A stretch of DNA of 64,000 bases, taken from Vibrio sp. FE10 (GTDB lineage: Bacteria; Pseudomonadota; Gammaproteobacteria; Enterobacterales; Vibrionaceae). Every line of letters begins with the position of its first letter. Within the stretch, counting starts at the first letter, position 1. A program made the position numbers and the translations under genes. The notes under the pieces are model-generated. The model was given only the letters and a program-made list of their open reading frames with translations, was not told the origin of the DNA and ran no database searches. Below, one piece after another: positions 26,738 through 36,500 of the stretch. The DNA lies in assembly GCF_030297155.1 (NCBI RefSeq), contig NZ_AP028067.1, positions 2,666,001 through 2,730,000 on the forward strand. The letters are read 5' to 3'.

Positions 26738-26740
26738 GTT

Positions 26741-27435
26741 TAGCTGTCAGATCAAGTCTAAATTAGTACAGTGAATGAGTGATTTTGGCCACTCAATTAG
26801 GTTTTCAATACCCCAAGTAATCCGTTAAATGCTAATTTAGTAAAATGGCTGACAAGGTTCTGTCCAAAAGCGAGTTACGGAGGCTCTTATACGAGTGTTA
26901 TACCGATGGTCAAGGAAAATCATATATGCCTAGCGAGTAGTGAGCTGTGCGAGCGTCAGGAGTGGCTTTATTATTTTACTTTACCATCATTCCCCTAAAT
27001 ACCCTTTTAGTGCAGGGTGATGGTTTCACGCAGTGAGGCCATCGCCTTACAAAGCCTTCTGGAAAGAAATTTTATAGAGCAGTCGTTTTTAATTTGCTAC
27101 TATTTTTGTAAAGAATAATGGAGGTAATTTTGAACAGAATTCATCCATTAAAGCACTAGGTTTACAAATCTTTCTATTTTCGTAAAGGAAAGTCTAGATA
27201 GAAAGGCCTTGTGAGCCCTTGTATACTTGGAAACTCACTCACTCACTCACTAAGTAAGATTATTTTTTAGTGAATATAATCCTCGTTCAAAGAGAAGACG
27301 GACGTCTAGGCTCATAAGCTGTTAGCCCTAAGCGAAAGAAGCTAACTGGCCTATTGGCTAAAAAGCGCCGCATTTTTCTAGCGGCATAAAACAGAATTAC
27401 AAAAACGTATACATAGTTAAAGCTAGGAGCAAATC
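26741..27435. other. 695-base non-coding stretch, junction of accessory and core DNA
   Basis: No convincing gene. It holds a 31-codon frame at 26845-26940 (MADKVLSKSELRRLLYECYT start) that may be a gene fragment, a 10-bp hairpin at 27014-27048 (AGGGTGATGG / CCATCGCCTT), an (ACTC) run at 27233-27251, and several small hairpins at 27290-27390 just upstream of gloA (for example GTTAGC / GCTAAC and GCCGC / GCGGC). The last group could be a structured leader or small RNA. Confidence 0.5.
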
Positions 27436-27852
27436 ATGTCAAACGGTCGTATTTTACACACCATGCTACGCGTTGGTGATCTAGACAAGTCTATCGAGTT
27501 CTACACCAATGTAATGGGCATGCAGCTATTACGTAAGAACGAAAACAAAGAGTACGAATACACGCTGGCTTTCGTTGGCTTTGGTGACGAATCTCAAGGT
27601 GCTGTGATTGAGCTGACTTACAACTGGGGTACGACTGAATATGACCTTGGATCAGCTTTTGGTCACGTTGCTATCGGTGTTGATGACATCTACACAACGT
27701 GTGACGCCATTAAAGCAGCAGGCGGTAATGTGACACGTGAAGCTGGCCCAGTAAAAGGCGGCTCTACACACATCGCATTCGTTAAAGATCCTGACGGCTA
27801 CATGATTGAGCTTATTCAGAACAAACAAGCAAGTGCTGGTCTAGAAGGTTAA
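27436..27852 (+). CDS. gloA: Lactoylglutathione lyase (glyoxalase I)
   Basis: This 138-aa metalloenzyme turns the methylglyoxal-glutathione adduct into S-lactoylglutathione, part of cytosolic detoxification. The metal ligands of the two betaalphabetabetabeta halves are visible: His near the start ([10 protein letters not shown]), Glu (GAVIELTYN), His ([10 protein letters not shown]) and Glu (GYMIELIQ). Length is normal for the Ni-type bacterial enzyme (135 aa in E. coli). AGGAG stands well placed before the ATG. It is a single gene with its own terminator, and the first clear core gene of the window. Confidence 0.97.
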   Translation: MSNGRILHTMLRVGDLDKSIEFYTNVMGMQLLRKNENKEYEYTLAFVGFGDESQGAVIELTYNWGTTEYDLGSAFGHVAIGVDDIYTTCDAIKAAGGNVTREAGPVKGGSTHIAFVKDPDGYMIELIQNKQASAGLEG

Positions 27853-27909
27853 TTCCTAACAAACCGCTATGAAGCTTGGCTTTGAAAATAAAGCCAAGAC
27901 TAATCCAAA

Positions 27910-27940
27910 AAGAAGCGAGCACTATGCTCGCTTCTTTTTT
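27910..27940 (+). terminator. Terminator of gloA
   Basis: Stem AAGAAGCGAGC / GCTCGCTTCTT, loop of 5, then a T-run. Confidence 0.92.
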
Positions 27941-28006
27941 ATGTTTCCACGCATGAACAATACCCTTCACCAATTATTATTAACAATCTCACCAATGAAA
28001 CTTTAC

Positions 28007-28025
28007 ATGATAATGATTATCATTT
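28007..28025. promoter_or_regulatory. Fur box
   Basis: ATGATAATGATTATCATTT fits the 19-bp Fur consensus (GATAATGATAATCATTATC) at most positions. It lies about 35 bases before the ATG at 28060, so it should overlap that promoter. Confidence 0.8.
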
Positions 28026-28059
28026 AAATTAACCACCTATTGATTAGTGAGGTAATACA

Positions 28060-28494
28060 ATGATTAGCGAATGGGAAAAACACACGTTACTTGCCGATAC
28101 TGCATTGCAGCTCGACGATCCTGTACGAAGTATTCTTCACTATCAGCAAGCGTTAAACTTAAGCGAAGAAATTACTGAACGCACCGATATTCAGGCTGAT
28201 GAGCGTTTGCTGATTTCGGTTATCTCTTGCCACAACCTTGCTCAGTTTTGGCGATGGGCTGGTGATACAGACTACGAACTCAAGTACCTTCAGCTTGCTT
28301 CAGAAAAAGTACTTACACTGATTCCGCAGTGCCCGAATACACAATGCTCCAGCTTTATAGATTCTATTGGTTGCTGCAAGAAAGCCCTTATCGATTTCAT
28401 GAAACGCCATCCAAACCCTAAAATTGCTTCTATGGTGGAAAAGATCGATACCGCGACCAACTGTGAAATAATTGCTCGCTTCCGCTTAAACTAA
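28060..28494 (+). CDS. DUF2753-like TPR protein, probably iron-regulated
   Basis: This 144-aa soluble protein has TPR-like helices (DDPVRSILHYQQALNLSEE, then LISVISCHNLAQFWRWAG) and several Cys (CPNTQC, GCCKK). I recognise it as the DUF2753 type found in Vibrio; no biochemical role is known to me. The Fur box upstream predicts expression in low iron. The Cys cluster CPNTQC...GCC could bind metal. The start follows GAGGTAA. A terminator shared with motY lies downstream. Confidence 0.7.
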   Translation: MISEWEKHTLLADTALQLDDPVRSILHYQQALNLSEEITERTDIQADERLLISVISCHNLAQFWRWAGDTDYELKYLQLASEKVLTLIPQCPNTQCSSFIDSIGCCKKALIDFMKRHPNPKIASMVEKIDTATNCEIIARFRLN

Positions 28495-28542
28495 GCAAGC
28501 CCCTTTCGCAGAAGAAATATTTAGCCTGTTGATTCAGATACA

Positions 28543-28570
28543 AAAAACCCGTCATTTCGACGGGCTTTTT
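28543..28570. terminator. Bidirectional terminator between DUF2753-like gene and motY
   Basis: Stem CCCGTC / GACGGG with a 5-base loop, A-run before it and T-run after it, so it serves both converging genes. Confidence 0.87.
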
Positions 28571-28595
28571 GATTGGAGCTTTCGATTAATTCAGG

Positions 28596-29477
28596 CTAAA
28601 CCTGCGTTCTACCCAATGAGATAACCACGCGGCGGTTTTGATCTTTACCGATTGGTGAATTGTTGTCAGCAATTGGACGACGCTTACCATAACCTTGCAC
28701 TTGAATGCGGTCTTCCGGTAAACCGAGTGACTTAAAGTATTCTCTTAGCGACTCTGCTCTTCGCTCTGAAAGATTCTGGCTAATGCCTTTGCTGTCAGCA
28801 GAATCGGTATATGTAGCCACCAGCACCAGATCAATGTCTTGGTTGTAGCGAACATAGTCAGCAATCTGGCTTAGCCTTTTTCGTGAAGACTTATTCAGCT
28901 GATCGCTGTTGCGGTCGTAGTGCAAGATAGTGAAAGAGATGTCTTCGAAGCTGTAAGGCAGCAAGTTGGCAACACAGTCACTGAACACATTATACTTTTC
29001 TTGGAATAACACCGACGATAACGATACTTCGATACGCTGATCTCGGCTCTGCCACTCTTGGTAACTGAATGTCGGGTAACGCCCTTTCTCCAATTCACTC
29101 AAGATCCCCCAAGCTGTTTGACCGCCAACGTAACCATCAAATTGTTGGAAAAACTTAATGGTAGTCATGCGATCAGCACTTTCCCCCGGACGCCAAGGTG
29201 GTGGCATAGAGATCAAGCTTACATTACGCGTAGCACCCATTGGGCGGCGCATTTTAAGCTCAAAGTCCAAAATGATTTTTTTACTCGCGCGAGATGAGAA
29301 CTCAGCATCGCCAAAATTGGGGATTGGATGCACTAAGCGACATTCTAGTGGCGTGTTGGCCACCATCTCCCATGTCGACTGTTGAGGAGATGCTCCGTAA
29401 CGCTTTTCTTGCGCCAAAACCGATGGCGACATAAGTAGCGAAAATAGCATTGAACCTGTTATGAGTTGTTTCTTCAT
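28596..29477 (-). CDS. motY: Sodium-type flagellar T-ring protein MotY
   Basis: This 293-aa periplasmic protein has a signal peptide (1-22, SVLA) and, in the C-terminal half, an OmpA-like peptidoglycan-binding domain ([20 protein letters not shown], then [10 protein letters not shown] and NRRVVISLG). The N-terminal half ([29 protein letters not shown]) is the MotX/basal-body part. Length equals Vibrio MotY (293 aa). MotY forms the T ring that anchors PomAB stators of the polar flagellum. As in other vibrios it is divergent from rnt. Confidence 0.95.
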   Translation of the reverse strand: MKKQLITGSMLFSLLMSPSVLAQEKRYGASPQQSTWEMVANTPLECRLVHPIPNFGDAEFSSRASKKIILDFELKMRRPMGATRNVSLISMPPPWRPGESADRMTTIKFFQQFDGYVGGQTAWGILSELEKGRYPTFSYQEWQSRDQRIEVSLSSVLFQEKYNVFSDCVANLLPYSFEDISFTILHYDRNSDQLNKSSRKRLSQIADYVRYNQDIDLVLVATYTDSADSKGISQNLSERRAESLREYFKSLGLPEDRIQVQGYGKRRPIADNNSPIGKDQNRRVVISLGRTQV

Positions 29478-29665
29478 AAAGTGGAGTATCTCTTAAGCAA
29501 TTCGTTTAACAATGCAGCCAATTGCCGCATTTTTCTCTCATGTTTAAATATGCAATTATCAAGCCGAGATGGGACGGCTAATTTATGATTTATTGCTCTT
29601 TCCTAGTTTTTATCACCGCTATTATCTGCAATAATGCAGCCTTAATCACACTTATTTGGGCTAAC

Positions 29666-30310
29666 ATGACTGTAGAAAACGAAGCTCTGACCCTAAAAAA
29701 ACGCTTTCGTGGCTATTTTCCAGTGGTCATCGACGTGGAAACCGCAGGGTTTAACGCTGAAACCGATGCATTATTAGAGATCTGTGCCATTACATTAAAA
29801 ATGGATGAGAACGGAGATCTGCAACCTGCATCAACGCTTCATTTTCACATTGAGCCTTTTGAAGGCGCAAATATAGAGCAGGCAGCATTAGACTTTAACG
29901 GAATTAAAGACCCATTTAGCCCATTACGTGGTGCTGTGTCGGAACAAGAAGCCCTTAAAGAAATCTACAAGCTAGTGAGAAAAGAACAAAAAGCTTCAGA
30001 TTGCAGTCGCGCAATCATGGTCGCTCACAATGCTACGTTCGATTTAAACTTCGTTAATGCAGCAAGTGAGCGTTGTAAGCTTAAACGCGTCCCTTTCCAT
30101 CCATTTGCAACTTTTGACACAGCTGCCCTGAGTGGCCTTGCCTACGGCCAAACCGTTTTGGCTAAAGCTTGCCGCACTGCTGGGATGGAATTTGACAACA
30201 AAGAAGCACACTCTGCTTTGTATGATACGCAAAAAACCACAGAGTTATTTTGCGGCATAGTAAACAAATGGAAAGCCCTTGGTGGTTGGCCTCTTGTTGA
30301 CGAAGAATAA
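29666..30310 (+). CDS. rnt: Ribonuclease T
   Basis: This 214-aa DEDD-family 3'-5' exonuclease trims tRNA and other small RNA 3' ends. Visible residues are the Asp and Glu in [10 protein letters not shown] (D23, E25), the Asp in [11 protein letters not shown], and the His and Asp in [11 protein letters not shown] used the ATG at 29666 because the family starts about 20 residues before DVET; a longer frame upstream has a hydrophobic leader with no family match. The divergent neighbour is motY. Confidence 0.95.
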   Translation: MTVENEALTLKKRFRGYFPVVIDVETAGFNAETDALLEICAITLKMDENGDLQPASTLHFHIEPFEGANIEQAALDFNGIKDPFSPLRGAVSEQEALKEIYKLVRKEQKASDCSRAIMVAHNATFDLNFVNAASERCKLKRVPFHPFATFDTAALSGLAYGQTVLAKACRTAGMEFDNKEAHSALYDTQKTTELFCGIVNKWKALGGWPLVDEE

Positions 30311-30375
30311 AAAATAGAGTCGGTAAACGTTCGTTCGTATTGCCTTCATAAAAAACACAACATCCCGAGAAAAAT

Positions 30376-31701
30376 ATGAATCCTGTTGTAATTTCAGTTT
30401 GCATCATGCTTGTTTTAGCTTTGATGCGCGTAAACGTTGTCGTTGCTCTTACGTTCAGCGCAATTATCGGTGGCGTAGCCTCTGGTATGAGTTTGAACGA
30501 CGCAGTAGCGGCTTTCGAAAGTGGATTAGGTGGCGGTGCAACTATCGCACTTAGCTACGCAATGCTTGGTACCTTTGCTGTTGCTATCTCTCGTTCTGGT
30601 ATCACAGATCTCCTTGCTCAAAGCGTGATTAAGCGTATTCACGGCAAAGAGAACAGTGCGGCATCTAATGGTCTAAAATACGGCATCCTTGCGTCTTTGA
30701 TCTTAGTGACCATGTCTTCGCAAAACGTGATTCCTGTACATATCGCCTTCATCCCAATCTTAATCCCACCTCTATTAGGCGTATTCGCAAAAATGAACCT
30801 AGACCGTCGTCTGGTTGCGTGTGTACTTACTTTTGGTCTGATTACTCCGTATATGGTTCTACCTATCGGTTTTGGTGGCATCTTCCTAAACAACATCCTG
30901 CTTAAAAACCTTCACGACAACGGTCTTGAAAACGTAGTAGCAAGCCAAGTACCAATGGCGATGTTGTTACCAGCTGCAGGCATGATCTTTGGCCTTCTTA
31001 CGGCAGTATTCTTTACTTACCGTAAGCCACGTCAATACAAAGAAACGTCTCATACTGTTGTTTCAACCGAAGTGAAAGAGATCAACAAGAAGCACATCCT
31101 AGTGGCTGCTGCTGGTATTGTTGCTGCGCTAACGGTTCAACTATCGACAGGTTCTATGATCATCGGTGCTTTGGCTGGTTTCATGGTATTCACCTTCGGT
31201 GGTGTAATCGCTTGGAAAGAGACACACGATGTCTTCACTAAGGGCGTTCACATGATGGCAATGATCGGTTTCATCATGATTGCAGCGGCTGGTTTTGCAG
31301 CAGTAATGAAGCAAACTGGTGGCGTTGAGTCTCTGGTTGAAGCGCTTTCAACAAGCATTGGTGACAACAAGCCTCTAGCAGCACTGCTTATGCTCATCGT
31401 TGGTCTATTGGTAACAATGGGTATCGGTTCTTCGTTCTCTACGATTCCAATCCTTGCGACTATCTACGTTCCTCTAGCAGCAGCATTTGGTTTCTCGCCA
31501 ATGGCAACAATCGCACTAGTGGGTACAGCGGCAGCGCTAGGTGACGCAGGTTCTCCTGCTTCTGACTCTACATTAGGTCCAACATCGGGTCTTAATGCTG
31601 ATGGTCAACACGAGCACGTATGGGAAACCGTAGTACCAACGTTCTTACACTACAACATCCCACTGATCGTATTCGGTTGGATTGCAGCCATGGTTCTGTA
31701 A
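30376..31701 (+). CDS. Na+/H+ antiporter-like permease (YuiF/NhaC-related)
   Basis: This 441-aa inner-membrane protein has about 11-12 hydrophobic segments. It carries motifs of the NhaC-like ion transporter superfamily such as [14 protein letters not shown] and, near the end, [19 protein letters not shown]. The family includes annotated sodium antiporters and an amino-acid (histidine) permease in V. cholerae, so the true substrate cannot be fixed from sequence. It starts 66 bases after rnt and ends at a strong terminator, so it may share the rnt transcript. Confidence 0.8.
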   Translation: MNPVVISVCIMLVLALMRVNVVVALTFSAIIGGVASGMSLNDAVAAFESGLGGGATIALSYAMLGTFAVAISRSGITDLLAQSVIKRIHGKENSAASNGLKYGILASLILVTMSSQNVIPVHIAFIPILIPPLLGVFAKMNLDRRLVACVLTFGLITPYMVLPIGFGGIFLNNILLKNLHDNGLENVVASQVPMAMLLPAAGMIFGLLTAVFFTYRKPRQYKETSHTVVSTEVKEINKKHILVAAAGIVAALTVQLSTGSMIIGALAGFMVFTFGGVIAWKETHDVFTKGVHMMAMIGFIMIAAAGFAAVMKQTGGVESLVEALSTSIGDNKPLAALLMLIVGLLVTMGIGSSFSTIPILATIYVPLAAAFGFSPMATIALVGTAAALGDAGSPASDSTLGPTSGLNADGQHEHVWETVVPTFLHYNIPLIVFGWIAAMVL

Positions 31702-31740
31702 TTAAGTTCTGTAGTTAAAGAGTCCTACGCTCACTTTTAT

Positions 31741-31766
31741 AAAGACCGCCTTGTGCGGTCTTTTTT
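31741..31766 (+). terminator. Terminator after permease gene
   Basis: Stem AAAGACCGC / GCGGTCTTT, 5-base loop, T-run. Confidence 0.92.
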
Positions 31767-31939
31767 GTATCTAGCCTCATTCTCTTCTTAAGCCCTTAAT
31801 TTTTAGACAAACTCCCCTCTGAACCAACATCACTTTCTATACATTATTCCGTGCGCATTGATATGCAACCTATGGCTATTCGTAATATTCACTTCTACAC
31901 TTAAGTGTTTAATAAATAAGCCGCTAATTCATAGAGAAC

Positions 31940-32096
31940 ACCAATCACAGTAAGTAAATGATCAGAAATAGCGCAGGAAAAAGGTTCGAGAACAAGGCAG
32001 ATTTTTTGGTAAGTAGTTATTCTACAATCAAAAATTCTAACGCAGTTATCGAGCGTTTTAACCAGCTAGGATGATTAGTTATTTACTACGATTGGT
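31940..32096. repeat. MITE-like 157-bp element with terminal inverted repeats
   Basis: It begins ACCAATCACAGTAAGTAAAT and ends with the complement of ACCAATCGTAGTAAATAACT; the 25-bp ends agree at about 19 positions. Inside are A/T-rich and GC-balanced blocks (CGCAGTTATCGAGCGTTTTA) but no gene. It sits between the permease terminator and the response-regulator gene at 32138. I recall similar short repeats in Vibrio genomes, but only one copy is in this window. Confidence 0.65.
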
Positions 32097-32137
32097 GTAA
32101 TAAAGTGGCAAGGCTCAATACGTCAGAAGGCTAATAT

Positions 32138-33481
32138 ATGGATATACTCGCCCGATCGCGCTATCTCATCATTGATGACAGCAGCGTTATTCAAAGTGCA
32201 ACCCGTGCGCTGCTTATCAAGTTAGGTGTGCCGAACAACAATGTGATCAGCGCATCCAATGCACAAAATGCGATTGAGGCTTGTCGCGCACATCGATTCG
32301 ATATCTTATTGATTGATCACGATTTAGGGTCAGGAAGTAATGGCTTACAATTGCTGGAATTTCTGCAGCAAAAAGAGTTGATCAAACCTCAAACCCTTGT
32401 CTTTATAGTAACAGGCAACGATAGCCAAGATATCTTCTTTGGTTATGCTCATTTCGAACCTGACGGCTATTTGATTAAGCCAATACGAGCCGATGACATC
32501 ATCAAGCGCGTCACATCTGCATTGTCTCGACAGCAGTATTTCTCAACATTAGAACAGGCTTATCTCAAGCATGGCCTCAACGCGGTAAAGCCACTCTTTG
32601 GTAAGGCCCCTGACCCTTCGACTTTGAAAGATGCCATTATCTATATGGCGAACGTTCTAATAAAAAACCAGAAGTTCGATGAAGCACAAGCGATGTTGAA
32701 TGGGCTTTTACAGCTCCATGATTACCTGCCCGCTAAGGTTAAACTCATTGAAATCCACATCGCCAAACAGCACTATCACGATGCTCTCAGCCAAATAGAT
32801 GGCTTGATAGAAAGCAGCCCTCGCAATATCAAACTTCAGCAACTTAAGGTCAAGATCTGCCTCAATACCAGTGACTTCGAGTCAGCTAACAACCTGATTG
32901 ATCAAGTACTCACCGTGAATGGCAGTAATATTGAGTTAACCAACACCATGGTTTGGCTGCAACTGTTAGATAAAAACATCGAGCAAGCGACCCAACACCT
33001 CAAATCGCTTGCCCAACTCATTCCCCACTCAATTTGGGATTCAACAGGTAAGCGAGCACTTATCTTATGGGCAGACAGTTTATCGCTCACCCCAAAAGAA
33101 CGAGCTCTTTGGAAGCCTGAAGCCGCTTGGCAGAGGCTCTCTCATTCTGAAAAGTCCTACGCCCTGAGTAAGCCACTGCTTAAGCTGTGCCGTACCTTAC
33201 AACTGATTCAGCTCGAGCAGCACGAGGTTGCGAAAGAGCGCATCGAGAGTATTTCGACAAACGAGTTTTCAGACAATGATGTCGAAGCCTTCTTCTTGTT
33301 AGCACTGTGCTATCAAGCCTTAGGATTACAAGACAAAGTCGACCAAATAAAGCGCCAAATTGAAGTTCATTTAAAGGCAGACCATACGAGTCTTGCCCTG
33401 CTACAACGCATGGCATTACAGCAAGCTGATAATTTTGCATTACCCACACTAACCAAAGCCCCTCTGGCTGCAGTTAGTTAA
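32138..33481 (+). CDS. Response regulator with REC and TPR domains (VieB-like)
   Basis: This 447-aa protein has an N-terminal receiver domain (about 8-130): acidic pair in LIIDDSSV, phospho-acceptor Asp in LLIDHDLG, and conserved Lys in YLIKPIRA. The remainder (about 150-430) is alpha-helical TPR repeats (NVLIKNQKFDEAQAMLNGLL and others). There is no DNA-binding or enzyme domain, so it signals by protein contact. The layout is that of VieB from V. cholerae. It lies immediately upstream of the hybrid kinase gene and probably forms an operon with it, as cognate partner or as a buffer for its phosphate. The neighbour normally expected, VieA (REC-EAL-HTH), is absent. Confidence 0.8.
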   Translation: MDILARSRYLIIDDSSVIQSATRALLIKLGVPNNNVISASNAQNAIEACRAHRFDILLIDHDLGSGSNGLQLLEFLQQKELIKPQTLVFIVTGNDSQDIFFGYAHFEPDGYLIKPIRADDIIKRVTSALSRQQYFSTLEQAYLKHGLNAVKPLFGKAPDPSTLKDAIIYMANVLIKNQKFDEAQAMLNGLLQLHDYLPAKVKLIEIHIAKQHYHDALSQIDGLIESSPRNIKLQQLKVKICLNTSDFESANNLIDQVLTVNGSNIELTNTMVWLQLLDKNIEQATQHLKSLAQLIPHSIWDSTGKRALILWADSLSLTPKERALWKPEAAWQRLSHSEKSYALSKPLLKLCRTLQLIQLEQHEVAKERIESISTNEFSDNDVEAFFLLALCYQALGLQDKVDQIKRQIEVHLKADHTSLALLQRMALQQADNFALPTLTKAPLAAVS

Positions 33482-33528
33482 GGATGCCGTCACCCCCAAT
33501 ATCAGCAAGCAAACGACAGGATGTCTTT

Positions 33529-36500
33529 ATGCAAAACCGTGCTTCAAAAACGAAAACGTGGTGTGTCGCCTTTTTATTGAGTTGTCTTTCGCTATTGATG
33601 TGGCCTTTGCATGGCTTCTCTGCAAACACATCACCAGATAAGAGTGAGAATTCATCGAATAACCAAGTCGTATTGCGGGTCGGTCTGCCTTCTTACGACA
33701 TGGTTCCCTACAGCTACCAACATAAGACTCCCTCAGGCAACATCGTGTCTGAAGGGCTACTCATCAGTATGTTGGATCAGGTATCAGCAAACGCGGGCTT
33801 CAAATATCAGATTGAACTGTACGCAACATTTAGTGACGTACTGAGTGCATTTGAAAGAGGTGAATTAGATCTGTTGGTCGGTGTCTCTTCGACCAAAGAG
33901 CGCCAAGATTACATGGCCTTTAGTGAGCCGATGTTCTCTATTCGACGAGCGGTGATTACTCAAAACCGAAAAATAAACGATTTGAGTGAGCTTGCGACGG
34001 CAAACCTAGCGCTGGAGAAAGGGTTTGCGCTCAATGACCTCCTTCCTACCCTACTTCCAGACAGTCGAATTACAACGCTCAATAGCACGCAAGCGGCTTT
34101 CACAGCAATTCAGGAGAATAGCGTAGATGCGTACATTGGCGATGCACTGGCGCTTTCTGCATTATTGCGAGAGCAACCAAAAGACTCACTTACATTATCA
34201 GTACTTCCCGATCTACCTGCTGATCACCTACATTTCGCGACCAAAAAAGGAAAGCACAAGTTACTCAGCCGAATCAATTTCGCTTTACAAGACATCAAGG
34301 AAGGGTCACTGCAATCTATTTATAATCAATGGCTTGCTCCATCACAACACTCGATGCTGCTGAACTACGGAACATTAAGTTTAACCCAGGACGAGAAGAA
34401 CTGGCTCGACAACAATCCCAACATCCCGGTCGGTACCCACTCGAGTTGGTACCCTTACGATTTTACCGATGAGCAACAGCAACACTCTGGGTTATCCGCT
34501 GATGTGTTAAACCTAGTGAGCAATGTGCTTGGCGTATCATTCGAAAGTACCACTTACCTAACACCAGAAGCGGCAGAGGTCGCATTCAATCGTGGCGAGA
34601 CAATGGTACTGACCAACATCACGCCAACCACAGATAAAGCCCGATACATGGACTTCACGCAAGCTTACAGCTTTGAACCTTGGGTGTTATTAAGTCGCTC
34701 TGATCGACTAGGTAACTTTGCTCCAAGTGGAACTGAAGCCATCGCTGTGATTGAAAACTCCGGAGGCGCAACGGTTCTCCCTTCACTCTGCCTGACTTGC
34801 CAAGCAGTGCCTTACATCAATCATGTCAGCGCCTTCCAAGCATTACAGAAAGACGAAGTCAGTTTCGCGCTTGCTTCTCTTCATCATGCCGCGCCTTTAT
34901 TACATCAAGACTATGTAGGGCAATTCAAAATCACTGGCACCATCAACGAACAAAACAGTGCACCACTGGCTCTAGCAGTCAACTTCCGCCACCCCATGCT
35001 GCTGAGTATTCTCAACAAAGCCATTGGCTCATTGCCAGCCAATGAATTAGAGCGTTTGGAAAGCAAATGGCTGACCTATGAATACCAAGAAGGCTTGTCG
35101 CCACGCGAAGTGGCTAAATGGTCGATGATCATCGGGCTTGGAATCTTTATGGTCATTTTCGTGATCGTATTCTGGAACCGAAAAATGGCGGCTGAAATCG
35201 AGCAGCGAAAAGTCGCAGAACTGCGCGCCAAAGCCGCAGAAACGCATTTACAAACACTGGCCGACAACATAGATGGAGTGGTGCTAAAACATATTCAAAC
35301 AAACCCTCAACAGCCTTTGAATATCCAATTTAGCTTCGTGAGTGCGGGTGTAAGCGATATGTTCGGCTTATCTGTGGATAGCGTAAAAGGTCACCCTCAA
35401 CGCCTTTTTGACCTGCTGTCAGAGGATGACTTGCCCCTTTTTGAAGCTAGCATGATCGACGCCATTGAATCTGGGCATTGGGAAAGCGAACAGCAAGTGC
35501 AGTTAGAGTCTGGTGAAGTGAAATGGGTGAAATTTAATAGCCAGATATCAAATAACAAGGCTATCGAATGGAACACGGTGATTACAGACATTACCCTACT
35601 GAAAAAACAACAACAGGCTTTAGATAATGCGCGCCAAAAAGCAGAAAGTGCCACCGCGGCTAAGTCGCAATTCCTAGCTACTATCAGCCATGAGGTTCGT
35701 ACCCCAATCAGCGGGATCTTAGGGTTGCTGGAGTTAATGCAAGAACATCAATTAAGCGAAGAGTTATTAAACCTACATGGTGGATTGAATCAGTCTGCCC
35801 GTAACCTACTACACATCGTTAATGACGTACTCGATTACTCCAAGATTGAAGCAGGTAAACTAGAGCTTAATCCAACCGAAATTGAATTAGGTAAAGTACT
35901 CGCGCGTATCGTGCAACCGCAATCCATTCACGCACAGCAAAAAGGCTTGGCCTTCCACTATTGGCAAGACCCAAACCTCGCTCAATGGTTGTTCGCAGAC
36001 GACATACGACTCCATCAGATTCTGAATAACTTCCTCAATAATGCCATTAAGTTCACCGAACATGGCACTATTTCATTGCATGTCGATGTGATTGAGAAAA
36101 ACGAGCATCAGCAGAAAATTAGCCTCACCGTCTCAGACACAGGGATTGGTATCCCAAAAGACAGACAACAAAGCTTGTTTCAGCCTTTTGAACAAGCTGA
36201 CAAAACCACCAGCCGCCGTTTCGGTGGTACAGGGCTTGGACTGTCTATCGCTTTGAAGTTGATTGAACAAATGGATGGCACCATAGAGCTGTCGAGTGAA
36301 GAAGGAAAAGGCAGCCACTTTACGGTTACCGTTACCCTCCCAACTTGTACTCCTGAACATGCGGTTAGCAACGCTTTAGCTCTATCACAAACACTGATTT
36401 GTACTTCGGAGGCTGAGAATCCTATTGAGCTAGATATGAGCAATCACTCACAAGAGGTGTATGTGATTGGTTACGTTCTTCAACAAGAAGAGCTGTGTCG

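Noticed and set aside
29500..29570. Sigma-28 promoter for motY
   Set aside because: A TTAAA and a GCGGCAAT-like box occur at about the right distance, but the match to TAAA-N15-GCCGATAA is too weak to claim.
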